Below are positions 22,055 to 31,520 of a stretch of DNA of 64,000 nt, piece after piece. A model generated the notes under the pieces. It had not been told where the DNA came from. It did not search any database and saw nothing but the letters and a program-made list of their open reading frames with translations. Origin of the DNA: WHSW01 sp963722175 (lineage in GTDB: Bacteria > Actinomycetota > Thermoleophilia > Solirubrobacterales > 70-9); assembly GCA_963722175.1 (NCBI GenBank), contig CAVRKA010000004.1, positions 930,001 to 994,000 on the forward strand. Direction: 5' to 3'. The first letter of the stretch is position 1, and each line of letters opens with the position of its first letter. Made by a program: the position numbers and the translations under genes.

Positions 22055-23914
22055 ATGGATAATCGGACCCAGCCGATGACCAGGATGCTCGGAGCCGTAT
22101 TGGTGCTCGCAGCCGCGGCGCTCGTGCTGCTCGACGCCCAGACCGTGCCGCCGGCCGGAGCCAAGCCGAGCGGCCGCCCGCCGGCCCTGCACTCGATGCG
22201 CTCATGCCCGCACCTGCGCTCGTTCCTGCAGCGGCATGGAACGACCCAGCCGCCGATCGCGGTCGGGATCGCCGTCGAGGGCGACGCGAGCGCCCCGGCG
22301 CAGGGCGGCGCGGACTCGAGCGTGGCCGGCTCGCCGACGAACCTGCAGGAGGTGGGCGTCGACGAGCCCGACATCGTCAAGACCGCCGGCGACACGATCC
22401 TGACCGCCGACGGCGGGACCCTGCGGGCGGTCGACGCGAACGGCGGCGCGCCGGTCCGACGCGATTCGATCGAGCTGCCCAACGGCCCCGACAACAGCCC
22501 GGTCTCCGAGTACGAGCTGCTCGTCTCCGGCGATCGGCTGCTGGCGATCGGGGCAAGCTATGGCTACGGTCCCGTCGGCGGGACCGGCGCCGAGGGCGTG
22601 GTGGTCCCCGACGTCGGCTACCCGGGCGAGCCGCAGACGGTGCTGGCCGAGATCGACATCTCCGACCCGTCGGCGCTGCGGATCGCGCGCACGATGACGA
22701 TCGAGGGCTCGTACGTGAGCGCCCGGCTGACCGGCACGACCGTGCGGCTGGCGAGCTCCAGCTATCCGGCGCTGCCGGCCGCGAAGGCCGGACACGGGCG
22801 CGCGATGCTGCCCAACTTCACGCTCACCCGCGGGCGGACCGGCGCCGAGCGTCAGGGCAAGCTGGTCGGGTGCCGCGGCGTCGACCGCCCGTCGCGCTTC
22901 GCCGGCACCGGGATGCTGTCCGTGCTGACGATCGACCTGCGCCGGGGCCTGCCGGGCGTCGACGCCGACACCGTGCTCACCGACGGCCAGATCGTCTACG
23001 GGTCGCCGACCTCGCTCTACGTCGCGACCGAGCGCTGGTCGGACCCCGGTGACGGCTGGAACTCTCAGGCGAGCACCGAGATCCACCGCTTCGACACCTC
23101 GGCGGCCGACGAGACCGAGTACGTCGCGAGCGGCCGGGTGACCGGATACATGCTGAGCCAGTGGTCGATGTCCGAGCACGAGGGCCTGTTGCGGGTCGCG
23201 AGCACCGCTGCGCCGGAGTGGGCCGAGGACGGCTCGGAGCAGACCGAGAGCGAGAGCTTCGTCACCGTGCTCGCCACCGACGGCGACCGGCTGCGCCACG
23301 TCGGCCGGCTCGGCGGACTGGGTCGCGGCGAGGACATCTACGCGGTCCGCTTCATCGGCGACGCGGGCTACGTCGTCACCTTCCGCCAGATCGATCCGCT
23401 GCACGTCATCGACCTGCGCGACCCGACCGCGCCGCGTGCGGTCGGCGAGCTGAAGATCCCCGGTTACTCGGCCTACCTGCACCCCGTCGGGCCGGGCCTG
23501 CTGCTCGGCGTCGGCCGCGAGGCGAGCTCCGATGGCGTCGTCGGTGGCGTCCAGGCCTCGCTGTTCGACGTCTCCGACCCCGCGCACCCGACGCGGCTCG
23601 ATCGCGAGTCCTTCGGCCGCGGCTCGAGCAGCGAGGTCGAGTACGACCATCACGCGTTCTCGTGGCTGGCCGATCACTCGCTCGCCCTGCTGCCGTTCGA
23701 CGCGTACACCGCGGCGGGCGAGGAGCACGGGTTCGTCGGGCTGCGCGTTGACGCCGGCAGCGCCGACCCGCTCGGCCGGGTGGCGAAGCCGGCGACCGCG
23801 GGCCAGGTGCGGCGCACGCTCGAGCTCGACGGACGCGTCCATGCCGTCGGCCCGGGTGGGATCGGCGTCTACGACCCGGTCACGCTGACCCGGCTCGCGA
23901 CGCTCGACTACTGA
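22055..23914 (+). CDS. Secreted beta-propeller domain protein
   Basis: The 619-residue product has an N-terminal hydrophobic segment (LGAVLVLAAAALVLLDAQ, about 11-28). It then carries the marker SPTNLQEVGVDEPDIVKTAGD (about 92-112), typical of the secreted beta-propeller family Pfam Beta_propel. Repeated blade-like strands follow, including VRFIGDAGYVVTFRQIDPLHVIDL and VGPGGIGVYDPVTL near the C-terminus. Such proteins are extracellular and probably bind partners or ligands; no enzyme motif is seen. It lies 8 nt after the methyltransferase gene. ATG 22076 is an alternative start. Confidence 0.82.
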   Translation: MDNRTQPMTRMLGAVLVLAAAALVLLDAQTVPPAGAKPSGRPPALHSMRSCPHLRSFLQRHGTTQPPIAVGIAVEGDASAPAQGGADSSVAGSPTNLQEVGVDEPDIVKTAGDTILTADGGTLRAVDANGGAPVRRDSIELPNGPDNSPVSEYELLVSGDRLLAIGASYGYGPVGGTGAEGVVVPDVGYPGEPQTVLAEIDISDPSALRIARTMTIEGSYVSARLTGTTVRLASSSYPALPAAKAGHGRAMLPNFTLTRGRTGAERQGKLVGCRGVDRPSRFAGTGMLSVLTIDLRRGLPGVDADTVLTDGQIVYGSPTSLYVATERWSDPGDGWNSQASTEIHRFDTSAADETEYVASGRVTGYMLSQWSMSEHEGLLRVASTAAPEWAEDGSEQTESESFVTVLATDGDRLRHVGRLGGLGRGEDIYAVRFIGDAGYVVTFRQIDPLHVIDLRDPTAPRAVGELKIPGYSAYLHPVGPGLLLGVGREASSDGVVGGVQASLFDVSDPAHPTRLDRESFGRGSSSEVEYDHHAFSWLADHSLALLPFDAYTAAGEEHGFVGLRVDAGSADPLGRVAKPATAGQVRRTLELDGRVHAVGPGGIGVYDPVTLTRLATLDY

Positions 23915-23948
23915 CCCCCTCAGTCCGGTCGGGGATACTGGGCGGGCA

Positions 23949-24353
23949 GTGTCGGAGGAGAACGTGAACGTCGTCAGGGCATTCGCCGACGCCTCCATGC
24001 GGCAGGACTGGACGCGAGTCGCCGAGCTGGCCGATCCCGGCGTCGAGCTGCACGGGACCGTCGGGGGCGTTGCGGAGGGCCGTGTCTACCGCGGTCTCGC
24101 GGAGGTCATCCGCGAGTACGACGAGGTGGACGGCGAGGCGTGGGAGGAGCGCCGCATCGAGCCGGAGGCGTTCCTCGACGCCGACGACGCCGTGGTCGTG
24201 CTGTTGCACGAGTTCCGGCGCGGCAGAGGCAGCGGCGTCGAGTTGGAGATCGACACGGCGGTTGTCTTCAAGGTGCGCGACGGACGGGTGGTGCGCATCC
24301 AGGGATTCATGGATCGCGCAGCAGCCCGGAAGGCAGCCGGGCTGTCGGAGTAG
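23949..24353 (+). CDS. SnoaL-like / NTF2-fold protein
   Basis: The 134-residue protein starts MSEENVNVVRAFADASMRQDW and continues LADPGVELHGTVGGVAEGRVYRGLAEV, then ends FKVRDGRVVRIQGFMDRAAA. This is the cone-shaped SnoaL/nuclear-transport-factor-2 pattern. Members include polyketide cyclases, isomerases and binding proteins. This clan is abundant in Thermoleophilia. No catalytic assignment is possible. GTG 23949 fits the family start. Confidence 0.78.
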   Translation: MSEENVNVVRAFADASMRQDWTRVAELADPGVELHGTVGGVAEGRVYRGLAEVIREYDEVDGEAWEERRIEPEAFLDADDAVVVLLHEFRRGRGSGVELEIDTAVVFKVRDGRVVRIQGFMDRAAARKAAGLSE

Positions 24354-24427
24354 CGCCTGGCACGGAAGGCGGGGTAGAGTGGATCCGCCGGCACGGGACG
24401 CCCGGTCCGCAAGCGAAGGAGTTCACA

Positions 24428-26044
24428 TTGAACATGGCAAGGCGCGCACCACTCAGGGCGTTCGTCGCCTCCCTCGCGCTCGCCGTCCCGTGGCTCGCGG
24501 CTGCGACGCCTGCGTCCGGCGCGGTCTGGCCGGGCGGGACCACGGTCTCGTTCGCGGATGGGGTCAACGTGTTCGGAGACAACCTCAGCGGGCTCGCCTA
24601 TCAACCCTCCGGCTCCGCCGCCCCCGGCGTCCTCTGGGCGGTGCGAAACAGCACCCCCAGCCTCTTCCGGCTGCTCTGGGACGGCACGAAGTGGACGAAG
24701 GACACGACCAACGGCTGGACGAACGGGAAGCGGCTGCGCTACCCCGACGGGATGGGCAATCCGGACGCGGAGGGGGTGACCCTGGCCACCGGCGACCCGA
24801 ACGGCGTCTACGTGGCCACCGAGAGCAACACCAGCGTCCCGAGCACCAGCCGGCCCGCGGTGCTGCGCTTCAACGTCACGGGTACGGCGACCAGCCTCAA
24901 CGCGACCGACGACTTCAATCTGACCGCGGACCTGCCGGGACTGGGCTTCAACGCGGGTCCGGAGGCGATCACGTGGGTGCCGGACGATTTCCTCGTCTCG
25001 AAGGGCTTCTTCGACGAGGCCACGGCTGCGGCGTACAACCCGGCGACGTATCCCAACCACGGCCGGGGCCTGTTCTTCGTGGGCGTCGAGGAGGACGGCA
25101 GGGTCCTGGCCTACGCGCTCGACCGGACAACGGACACCTTCACCCGGGTCGCGACGATCGCGAGCGGATTGCCGAAGGTGATGGCGCTCGAGTACGAGCC
25201 AGAGAGCACCCACCTGTGGGCGGTGTGCGACAACCTCTGCGACGGCCAGCACAACACCCTGGACATCGCGCAGTCCGGCCCCAATGACGGAAAGTTCGTC
25301 GTCACCAACACCTATGACCGTCCCGGCGGGATGGCGGATCTCAACAACGAGGGCTTCGCGATCACCCCCCAGGCGGAGTGCGTCGGCGGCCTCAAGCCGG
25401 TCATCTGGGCCGAGGACGGCGCCACCGATTCGCACTCGCTGCGCCAGGGGACGCTCGACTGCACGGTGCCGCCGCCCTGCCTGGGATCGACGGCGACGAT
25501 TGCCGGCACCTCCGGCAACGACACGCTGACGGGCACCGCGGGCTCGGACGTGATCGCCGGCGAAGGCGGTGACGACACGATCAAGGGCCTCGGCGACGAC
25601 GACAAGATCTGCGGCGGCGTCGGCGACGACACGCTGACCGGCGGGGACGGCAACGACACCGTCAACGGCGGCGCCGGCAAGGACACGTTTGGGGAGGGAC
25701 CGGCCGACAGCGGCGCCGACCTCCTGATCGGCGGCAGCGGCATCGACGTCGCGAGCTACGCCAGCCGCGTGGCCGCGGTCACGGTCACGATCGACGACAG
25801 CCCCGCCGACGGGGCCCCGGGCGAGGGCGACAACGTCAGGACCGACGTCGAGACCCTGATCGGTGGCGCGGCCGGCGACACGTTGACGAGCGGCTCGAAC
25901 CTCGCCAACAGGCTCCTCGGCCGGGCGGGCAACGACACGCTCAACGTGGTCGACGGGATCGGCGGCAACGACTTCGTCGACGGGGGCGCCGACGTCGATA
26001 CCTGCGCGGCCGACGTCGGAGATACGCAGGTCAACTGTCCCTGA
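24428..26044 (+). CDS. Secreted protein with RTX-like calcium-binding repeats
   Basis: The 538-residue precursor has a signal peptide (MARRAPLRAFVASLALAVPW...ASGA, cleaved near 35). A propeller-like N-terminal domain includes NLSGLAYQ, GPEAITWVPDD and KVMALEYEPE. The C-terminal region (about 357-530) holds nonapeptide repeats such as GTSGNDTLTG, GEGGDDTIKG, GVGDDTLTGG and GDGNDTVNGG, which in other proteins fold into a calcium-loaded beta-roll. The start TTG 24428 is 6 nt after AAGGAG; ATG 24434 is also possible. Function is unknown. RTX repeats usually accompany type I secretion, but this protein has a Sec signal. Confidence 0.8.
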   Translation: MNMARRAPLRAFVASLALAVPWLAAATPASGAVWPGGTTVSFADGVNVFGDNLSGLAYQPSGSAAPGVLWAVRNSTPSLFRLLWDGTKWTKDTTNGWTNGKRLRYPDGMGNPDAEGVTLATGDPNGVYVATESNTSVPSTSRPAVLRFNVTGTATSLNATDDFNLTADLPGLGFNAGPEAITWVPDDFLVSKGFFDEATAAAYNPATYPNHGRGLFFVGVEEDGRVLAYALDRTTDTFTRVATIASGLPKVMALEYEPESTHLWAVCDNLCDGQHNTLDIAQSGPNDGKFVVTNTYDRPGGMADLNNEGFAITPQAECVGGLKPVIWAEDGATDSHSLRQGTLDCTVPPPCLGSTATIAGTSGNDTLTGTAGSDVIAGEGGDDTIKGLGDDDKICGGVGDDTLTGGDGNDTVNGGAGKDTFGEGPADSGADLLIGGSGIDVASYASRVAAVTVTIDDSPADGAPGEGDNVRTDVETLIGGAAGDTLTSGSNLANRLLGRAGNDTLNVVDGIGGNDFVDGGADVDTCAADVGDTQVNCP

Positions 26045-26056
26045 GGCTGACCCGCC

Positions 26057-27349
26057 CTACGGCCGGTAGCGGGCGATCGCCGCCGCGACGCGGTCCTGGG
26101 TGACCCGGGCGGCGTTGACGTCGACGCCGTTGTTGAGCACCGAGAAGGCGATCGTGCGGCCGCCGGCATCGCAGTAACCCGACAGCGCGGAGACCCCGTC
26201 GAGCGTGCCCGTCTTCGTCGCGCAGTTGCCCTCGGCGGCGGTCCCCCGCATCCGGTCGGCGACCGTGCCCTCACGCCCCGCCACCGGCAGCGAGTCGCGA
26301 AACGCTTCGGCGTTCTCGCGGTCCCGCGCCATCCCGACCAGCAGCTTGACCACCTCCTGTGGCGAGACCGCGTTGCGGCGCGAGAGCCCCGAGCCGTCGA
26401 CGGCCTGGATGTCGGTGCCGACCGACTGCGCGAAGCGCTCGACGCCCTCGGCACCGGCGAGCCTGGTCCCGCGCGAGCCGTCCGTGGCCGCCAGCCGCTT
26501 GAGCAGCATCTCGGCGAAGAAGTTGTTCGACGGTACGTTGGTCTCCTCGATCAGCGCCGAGACGCGCGGCGAGGCGACCGCCGCCAGCGGCTCGGTGCGG
26601 AGCACGTTGTCGGGGAGGTTCTGGTGCCCGATCCGGCCCCTGACCTTTATCCCGCGCTTGCGCAGCGCGTGCTTCATCGCCTTCGCCGCGACCAGCTCGG
26701 GGTCGTGCGCGTAGCCGCCCTCGTCGATGCCGTTGTTGAACGAGAGGCCCGAGAGCGGGCTCAGGTCGGGCCCGGCGGCTCGTTTGCGGTCGAAGATCGT
26801 GTCGTCGGCGAGCACCCGCCCGGTGATCCGCTTGATCCCCGCTTGGGCGACGTTGCCGGCCAGCGTGGCGACCCGGCTCACCGGCTGGTCGTGGGCGCGC
26901 GCGAACCTCGCGGTGCCGAAGGCAGGGTCGCCGTCGCCGACCACCACCAGGTCGCCGTCGAGGACCGAGTCGCCACGACCTGTGAGCTTCCCCACGGCGT
27001 AGGCGCGTGTCTCCAGGTGGGCGTCCGGACCGAGCGCGGCGAGGAACGCGGCGGTCGTGAACAGCTTCTCGTTCGAGGCCGGGACCCGGCGCTCGCCGGC
27101 GTCCTCGCCGAAGAGCTCCCCGCCCCCGTCGACGTCGAACACGAAGGCGCCGCTGGCGCCGCCGGCGTAGTCCATCGCGTCATCGAGCTGCTCGCGAAGC
27201 TCCGAGCGCGAGAGCGCCTTCTGCGAGGCGGCCGCCGTCCCCGGCCGGGCGACGGGGGTCGACCCGCCCTCTCCGGGCCCGGCGAGGGCCGGGGCCGCAG
27301 CCGCGAGCACGGCGGTCAGAACGGCGATGAAGAGCGCGATGCGGGTCAT
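26057..27349 (-). CDS. dacB: D-alanyl-D-alanine carboxypeptidase/endopeptidase (PBP4, family S13)
   Basis: The 430-residue exported protein has a signal peptide (MTRIALFIAVLTAVLAAAAPALA). The S13 catalytic motifs are S92-N-E-K95 in RVPASNEKLFT, the SGLSRRN segment and KTG (379-381) in ATKTGTLDG. It trims or cleaves peptidoglycan cross-links. ATG 27349 is chosen for the signal peptide; TAGCCT lies 7 nt before it on the coding strand, a leaderless -10. It is divergent from the patatin gene. Confidence 0.9.
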   Translation of the reverse strand: MTRIALFIAVLTAVLAAAAPALAGPGEGGSTPVARPGTAAASQKALSRSELREQLDDAMDYAGGASGAFVFDVDGGGELFGEDAGERRVPASNEKLFTTAAFLAALGPDAHLETRAYAVGKLTGRGDSVLDGDLVVVGDGDPAFGTARFARAHDQPVSRVATLAGNVAQAGIKRITGRVLADDTIFDRKRAAGPDLSPLSGLSFNNGIDEGGYAHDPELVAAKAMKHALRKRGIKVRGRIGHQNLPDNVLRTEPLAAVASPRVSALIEETNVPSNNFFAEMLLKRLAATDGSRGTRLAGAEGVERFAQSVGTDIQAVDGSGLSRRNAVSPQEVVKLLVGMARDRENAEAFRDSLPVAGREGTVADRMRGTAAEGNCATKTGTLDGVSALSGYCDAGGRTIAFSVLNNGVDVNAARVTQDRVAAAIARYRP

Positions 27350-27356
27350 CGGAAGC

Positions 27357-27362
27357 AGGCTA
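27357..27362 (-). promoter_or_regulatory. -10 box for leaderless dacB transcript
   Basis: On the reverse strand TAGCCT ends 7 nt before the dacB ATG at 27349. There is no Shine-Dalgarno sequence, so a leaderless message is likely. Confidence 0.4.
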
Positions 27363-27428
27363 GCCAGGCACGGCCCAGGCGTGCGTGCGCCGGTACCCGG
27401 GGCGCGATTGGAATAATCACCCATACCG

Positions 27429-28733
27429 ATGGGCAAGGTCGTCGACTTCGAGCCCCCAAGCGAGCCCAAGGGGACTCGTCGCGCCCGGGCGCGCAAGCGG
27501 CCGTCGAAGACGGCCCTGGTCCTCGGCGGCGGCGGCTTCACCGGCGGCGTCTACGAGATCGGGGCCCTGCGCGCGATCGACCTGCTGGCGACGAACTCGA
27601 CCGTGAACGAGTTCGACATCTACGTCGGAACCAGCGCCGGCGCCTTCGTCTCCAGCATGATCGCCAACGGGGTCACCCCGGAGGAGATGATGCGGGTCCT
27701 GAACAAGGACCTGCCCTCGCCGATCCGCGACATCGACCTCGGCACCCTGCTGTCGCCGAACTACAAGGGATTCCTGAAGGGCGGGCTGACGCTGCCGTTC
27801 AAGGTCGTCTCGACCCTGCGGGAGACGATCAGCCAGATCGGCGAGGTGTCGGCGGTCGATCTCGTCCTCGGGCTCTCGGCGGCGCTCCCGAACGGGATCT
27901 ACTCCGGGAAGGGGATCGAGCGCTACGTGGCCGAGGTCCTCTCCGACCCCGACCGCACCGACGACTTCCGGCTGCTGACGCGGGAGCTCTATCTGACGGC
28001 GACCGACCTCGACACGACCGAGCGCGTCATCCTCGGCGAGGGCGAGTGGGCGGAGGTGCCGATCTCGAAGGCGGTCGCCGCCTCGGGCGCCCTGCCGGGG
28101 ATCTACGAGCCGGTCGAGATCGCCGGTCGCGAGTTCATCGACGGCGGCATCCTCTCGACCACCAACGTCGACGTCGCGGTCGAGCGCGGGGCGAAGTTCA
28201 TCATCGTCATCAACCCGCTGGTCCCGTACGTCAACGACTTCCAGAAGAACATCCCGACGATCACCGGCTCGCGTGCCCGCCGGGTCTCGGACATGGGGAT
28301 CGCGGCGGTCGCGAACCAGGCCTTCCGGTTGCTCTCCCACGATCGCCTCCACCGTGCGGTCGAGATCTGGGGCGAGCGCTACCCGGGCGTCGACATCATC
28401 CTGATCGAGCCGGAGCTCGACGACGAGCTGATGTTCGGCACCTCGATCCTCGATTACCGGGCGCGGCTGCAGATCGCCAAGCACGGGTTCGAGTCGGTGA
28501 CCCTGAAGCTCGCCCGCGACTATGACCGCTACAAGGCGATCGCCGAGCGTCACGGGATCGAGATCTCGGCGCGTCGCGTCCGCCACGTGCTCGAGCAGGT
28601 CGACCGGGAGCGGGAGAAGATGTCCGCGTGGCGCCGGGTGCTCGAGCTCACCAACTCGGCGCTGCTGCGCTCCTCGCCCGCCGAGGAGCAGCAGGCCGAC
28701 GAGCCGGCCGCCGACGCCGACACCCAGGTCTAG
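27429..28733 (+). CDS. Patatin-like phospholipase
   Basis: The 434-residue protein has the oxyanion-hole Gly run GGGG (33-36) in LVLGGGGFTGGVYEIGAL, the nucleophile S69 in GTSAG and the dyad D238 in FIDGGILS. These are the complete patatin Ser-Asp set. No signal peptide is seen, so it probably acts on membrane lipids from the cytoplasmic side. The C-terminus is Ala/Glu-rich. Its TAG stop shares a CTAG with the stop of the convergent sulfatase gene. Confidence 0.9.
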   Translation: MGKVVDFEPPSEPKGTRRARARKRPSKTALVLGGGGFTGGVYEIGALRAIDLLATNSTVNEFDIYVGTSAGAFVSSMIANGVTPEEMMRVLNKDLPSPIRDIDLGTLLSPNYKGFLKGGLTLPFKVVSTLRETISQIGEVSAVDLVLGLSAALPNGIYSGKGIERYVAEVLSDPDRTDDFRLLTRELYLTATDLDTTERVILGEGEWAEVPISKAVAASGALPGIYEPVEIAGREFIDGGILSTTNVDVAVERGAKFIIVINPLVPYVNDFQKNIPTITGSRARRVSDMGIAAVANQAFRLLSHDRLHRAVEIWGERYPGVDIILIEPELDDELMFGTSILDYRARLQIAKHGFESVTLKLARDYDRYKAIAERHGIEISARRVRHVLEQVDREREKMSAWRRVLELTNSALLRSSPAEEQQADEPAADADTQV

Positions 28734-30499
28734 CGGCAGATCCGCACCTGCTTCTGCAGGCTGAGCTCGCGGCCGTCGAGCAGCTCGGCGAGCACCCTGA
28801 TCTCGGGCCGCTTCTTCGCCCGCAGCAGCCGCGGGCGGATCTCCTTCTTGAACGGGCCGGACCTGTCGTGGCCGGCCTCCGAGCCCCCCACCGTGAACCC
28901 GGCTCGCACCAGCTGCGACGCGCCCGAGCCGCGGACGCGGGCGATGAAGTCCTGCGGATCGCGGCACGAGCGGCCGTGCTCGCGGTGGGACCTCGGGAGC
29001 TTCAGGTTCAGGTCGGGCTTGGTCCGGCAGCTTTCGCCGGCGCAGCTGCGCAGCGAAGCAAGCCGCGACGCGAGCGCGGCCTCGACCGCGTCGTAGGCAG
29101 GGTTGTTGATCTGGTTCTGGAGCTGGTAGGGATCGACGGCGAGGTCGTAGAGCTCGCGCTCACCGGTGATGTTCTCGACGTAGACGTAGCGGCTCGTGTG
29201 GACCGCCGAGAACGTGTCGCTCTGCTGGACCTCGTCGTCGTCGCCGTCCACGACGCTGCCCTTCTCGAGCAGCAGCTCACGCCCGTGGAGGCGCTTCGGG
29301 TGCGCGGCGAACGGGAGCAGCGAGCGCCCGTCCTGAGGCAGGCCGGCCGCGACCCCGGCGGCTTCGAGGATCGTCGGCGCGAGGTCGGCGTTGATCGCGA
29401 GGTCGTCCACGGTCACGCCGGCGGGCACCCCCGGCCCTCGGATCACGAGCGGCACGCGCACCGCCTCCTCGTAGACGCGGTTCTTGCCCGTCTGGACGCG
29501 GTGCTCGCCGTGGAAGAAGCCGTTGTCGGAGGTGAAGACGACGAGAGTGTTCTCGAGCTCGCCCGCCGCCTCGAGCGCGTCGAGGATCCGCCCGACGCCG
29601 TCGTCGACCGACAGCAGCGACTCGATCCGGCAGCGGTACTTGCGCCGGATGGCCTGCGTCTGATCATCGGTGATCGGCGGCAGGGCCTGGATCGCGGCCG
29701 GCTTGTCGGACACGTCCGCCTCGTTGTAGTTCGGCGCTACCGGAAGCGGCTCGGAGTTGAAGGCGTCCGCGTGGCGCGGGGCGGGCTTCGGGGCGGCGCC
29801 GAAGCAGTTGGACGGCGGGTTCGGATTCGGGTTCGGCCCCCCCGAGTGCGGGGCCGTGTACATGACCCCGAGGAAGAACGGCCCGCCGGGCGCGTTGCGC
29901 TGAATCGCGTCCACCGCGAGATCCGAGAACACGTCCTGCTTGAAGTCGGTGACCGCCGCTCCGCGGCTGACGAGCGAGCCGTTCTGGTTCAGCGTGTAGT
30001 TGTAGACGGTCTGGGTCGTGCCGGCGGTGGCGGCGTACCACTCGTTCCAGCCCGGGGGCACGTAGGCCGGGTCGTTGGCGTCCTCGCCATAGCCGTTCAG
30101 GTACTTGCCGACGTGGACCGTGTGGTAGCCCGCTGCCTGCAGCCAAACGGGGAGCGTGTTGGTGTCGTTGAAGCTGCTCCAGCCGCCGACCGGCGGCTGG
30201 TTGCCGAGCACGCGGTGGTTGTGCGCGTACTGGCCGGTGTAGAAGGTGGCCCGGGAGGGGCAGCACAGCGGCCAGTTCGTGAAGCTGTTGGCGAAGGTGG
30301 CGCCGTTGCCGCCCAGCTCGGACGCGACCGTCGGCATCAGCGGCAGCGACGCCTGCGCTTGGTCATCGGTCATCACGACGACCACGTTCGGCGGCTGCGC
30401 CTGCTCGCCGGCCCGGGCCGGCGACCCTCCGCCGCCCACGGCGGCGCCGAGGCCCACCATGGCCAGCGCCGCGATCCCCGCGTAACGCCTAACTCCCAT
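28730..30499 (-). CDS. Exported sulfatase (arylsulfatase family)
   Basis: The 589-residue precursor has a signal peptide (MGVRRYAGIAALAMVGLGAA...ARA). The metal-binding TDD is at 44-46 (VVVVMTDDQ). The sulfatase signature C79-C-P-S-R83 followed by ATFYTGQ identifies C79 as the residue converted to formylglycine. Further matches are GYHTVHVGKYLNGYG and FTSDNGFFHGEHR. It would hydrolyse sulfate esters outside the membrane; no maturase gene is in the window. ATG 30499 is used because it opens the signal peptide. Confidence 0.9.
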   Translation of the reverse strand: MGVRRYAGIAALAMVGLGAAVGGGGSPARAGEQAQPPNVVVVMTDDQAQASLPLMPTVASELGGNGATFANSFTNWPLCCPSRATFYTGQYAHNHRVLGNQPPVGGWSSFNDTNTLPVWLQAAGYHTVHVGKYLNGYGEDANDPAYVPPGWNEWYAATAGTTQTVYNYTLNQNGSLVSRGAAVTDFKQDVFSDLAVDAIQRNAPGGPFFLGVMYTAPHSGGPNPNPNPPSNCFGAAPKPAPRHADAFNSEPLPVAPNYNEADVSDKPAAIQALPPITDDQTQAIRRKYRCRIESLLSVDDGVGRILDALEAAGELENTLVVFTSDNGFFHGEHRVQTGKNRVYEEAVRVPLVIRGPGVPAGVTVDDLAINADLAPTILEAAGVAAGLPQDGRSLLPFAAHPKRLHGRELLLEKGSVVDGDDDEVQQSDTFSAVHTSRYVYVENITGERELYDLAVDPYQLQNQINNPAYDAVEAALASRLASLRSCAGESCRTKPDLNLKLPRSHREHGRSCRDPQDFIARVRGSGASQLVRAGFTVGGSEAGHDRSGPFKKEIRPRLLRAKKRPEIRVLAELLDGRELSLQKQVRICR

Positions 30500-30573
30500 C
30501 ACATCGTGAACCCCGCGCGCCGCCAAAAGTCGCACGGGGGCGAATTCGGGGTGAGCCGCGTCTTGTCCACCGT

Positions 30574-31495
30574 ATGGGTGGATTGGACGCGGTTCGCCGA
30601 AAAGTCGCGGAGTTGGCCCGCCCCCAGCACGGAGTGATCACGCGCCGCCAACTGCTGCGGCTTGGAGTGACGGATCGGCAGGTAGAGGGGTGGGTTGCTC
30701 GGGGCGAGTTCGTGCGCCTCCATCGCGGCGTGTATCTCGTCGGTCTGATGGAGGGCGTCCATACCTACGAGATGGCGGCGCTTCTCGCTTGCGGTCTCGG
30801 CGCGGCCATCAGCCATCGATCCGGCGTGCACCTCTACGAACTCCTCCCCTACCCAGCCCAACCCGGCCCTGTGCACGTCACGGTCACGGGCCGTCACGTT
30901 CCCGGCAACGCGAAGCTCGTCGTCCATGAGACCGCGGCGCTCGCTCCGTATGAGATTCGGGATCGCGAGCGGATCCCTGTGACCGCCCCAGCGCGGACGC
31001 TGATCGATTTTCGCCGGCGACGATGCGACCGACGAGGAACTCGAGCGGGCGGCGGCGGAAGCGTTCGCGCTTCGGCTCATCCAGCGCGCGCCGCTATTGC
31101 GGGAGGTGGAAAGGCAGCGAAGGAGGCGGGGGACCGGGCGCTTGCGCGTGTTGCTCGACGGCGAGGGGCCCAAGCGGACACGCTCCACCCCAGAACGCAA
31201 GCTACTCAAAGCCCTGCGGACCGCGGGAGTTCCGGATGCCCAGACAAACGTTCGCGTGGGCAGGTGGGAGGCGGACTTCTACTGGCCCGAATCTCGGCTC
31301 GTCGTCGAAGTCGACGCCTACTCCACGCACTCATCGTCCGAGGCTTTCGAGCGTGATCGGACGAAGACCGCGGAGCTCGAGGACCTCGGCCTGAAGGTCC
31401 GCCGAGTCACCAAGCGCCGGATAGACAGCGAGCCGGCCGCTGTGGTGGCCGAGATCCAGCGTTTACTCGGACGAGCCGCGCTTTTTCAACCGTAG
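30574..31495 (+). pseudogene. Frameshifted AbiEi/DUF559 protein gene
   Basis: The N-terminal part starts MGGLDAVRRKVAELARPQHGVI and continues VRLHRGVYLVG and RTLIDF, matching the winged-helix and middle regions of the gene at 3837. At the four-T run 31008-31011 the frame breaks. Removing one T restores LIDFAGDDATDEELERAAAEA and the C-terminal DUF559 segment (FYWPESRLVVEVDAYSTH, then FERDRTKTAELEDLG) through to 31495. A one-base insertion is therefore the simplest reading, by mutation or sequencing error. The fixed product would be about 306 residues. Confidence 0.8.
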
Positions 31496-31520
31496 AGGTG
31501 GATTAGTCGCGGCTCAACGC

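Noticed and set aside
22202..23998. 598-codon reverse-strand frame
   Set aside because: It shadows the beta-propeller gene. It has no recognisable domain and an Arg/Asp-dominated composition.
30508..30573. Mobile-element boundary near the frameshifted DUF559 gene
   Set aside because: No inverted repeats, target duplication or transposase fragment could be seen around it.
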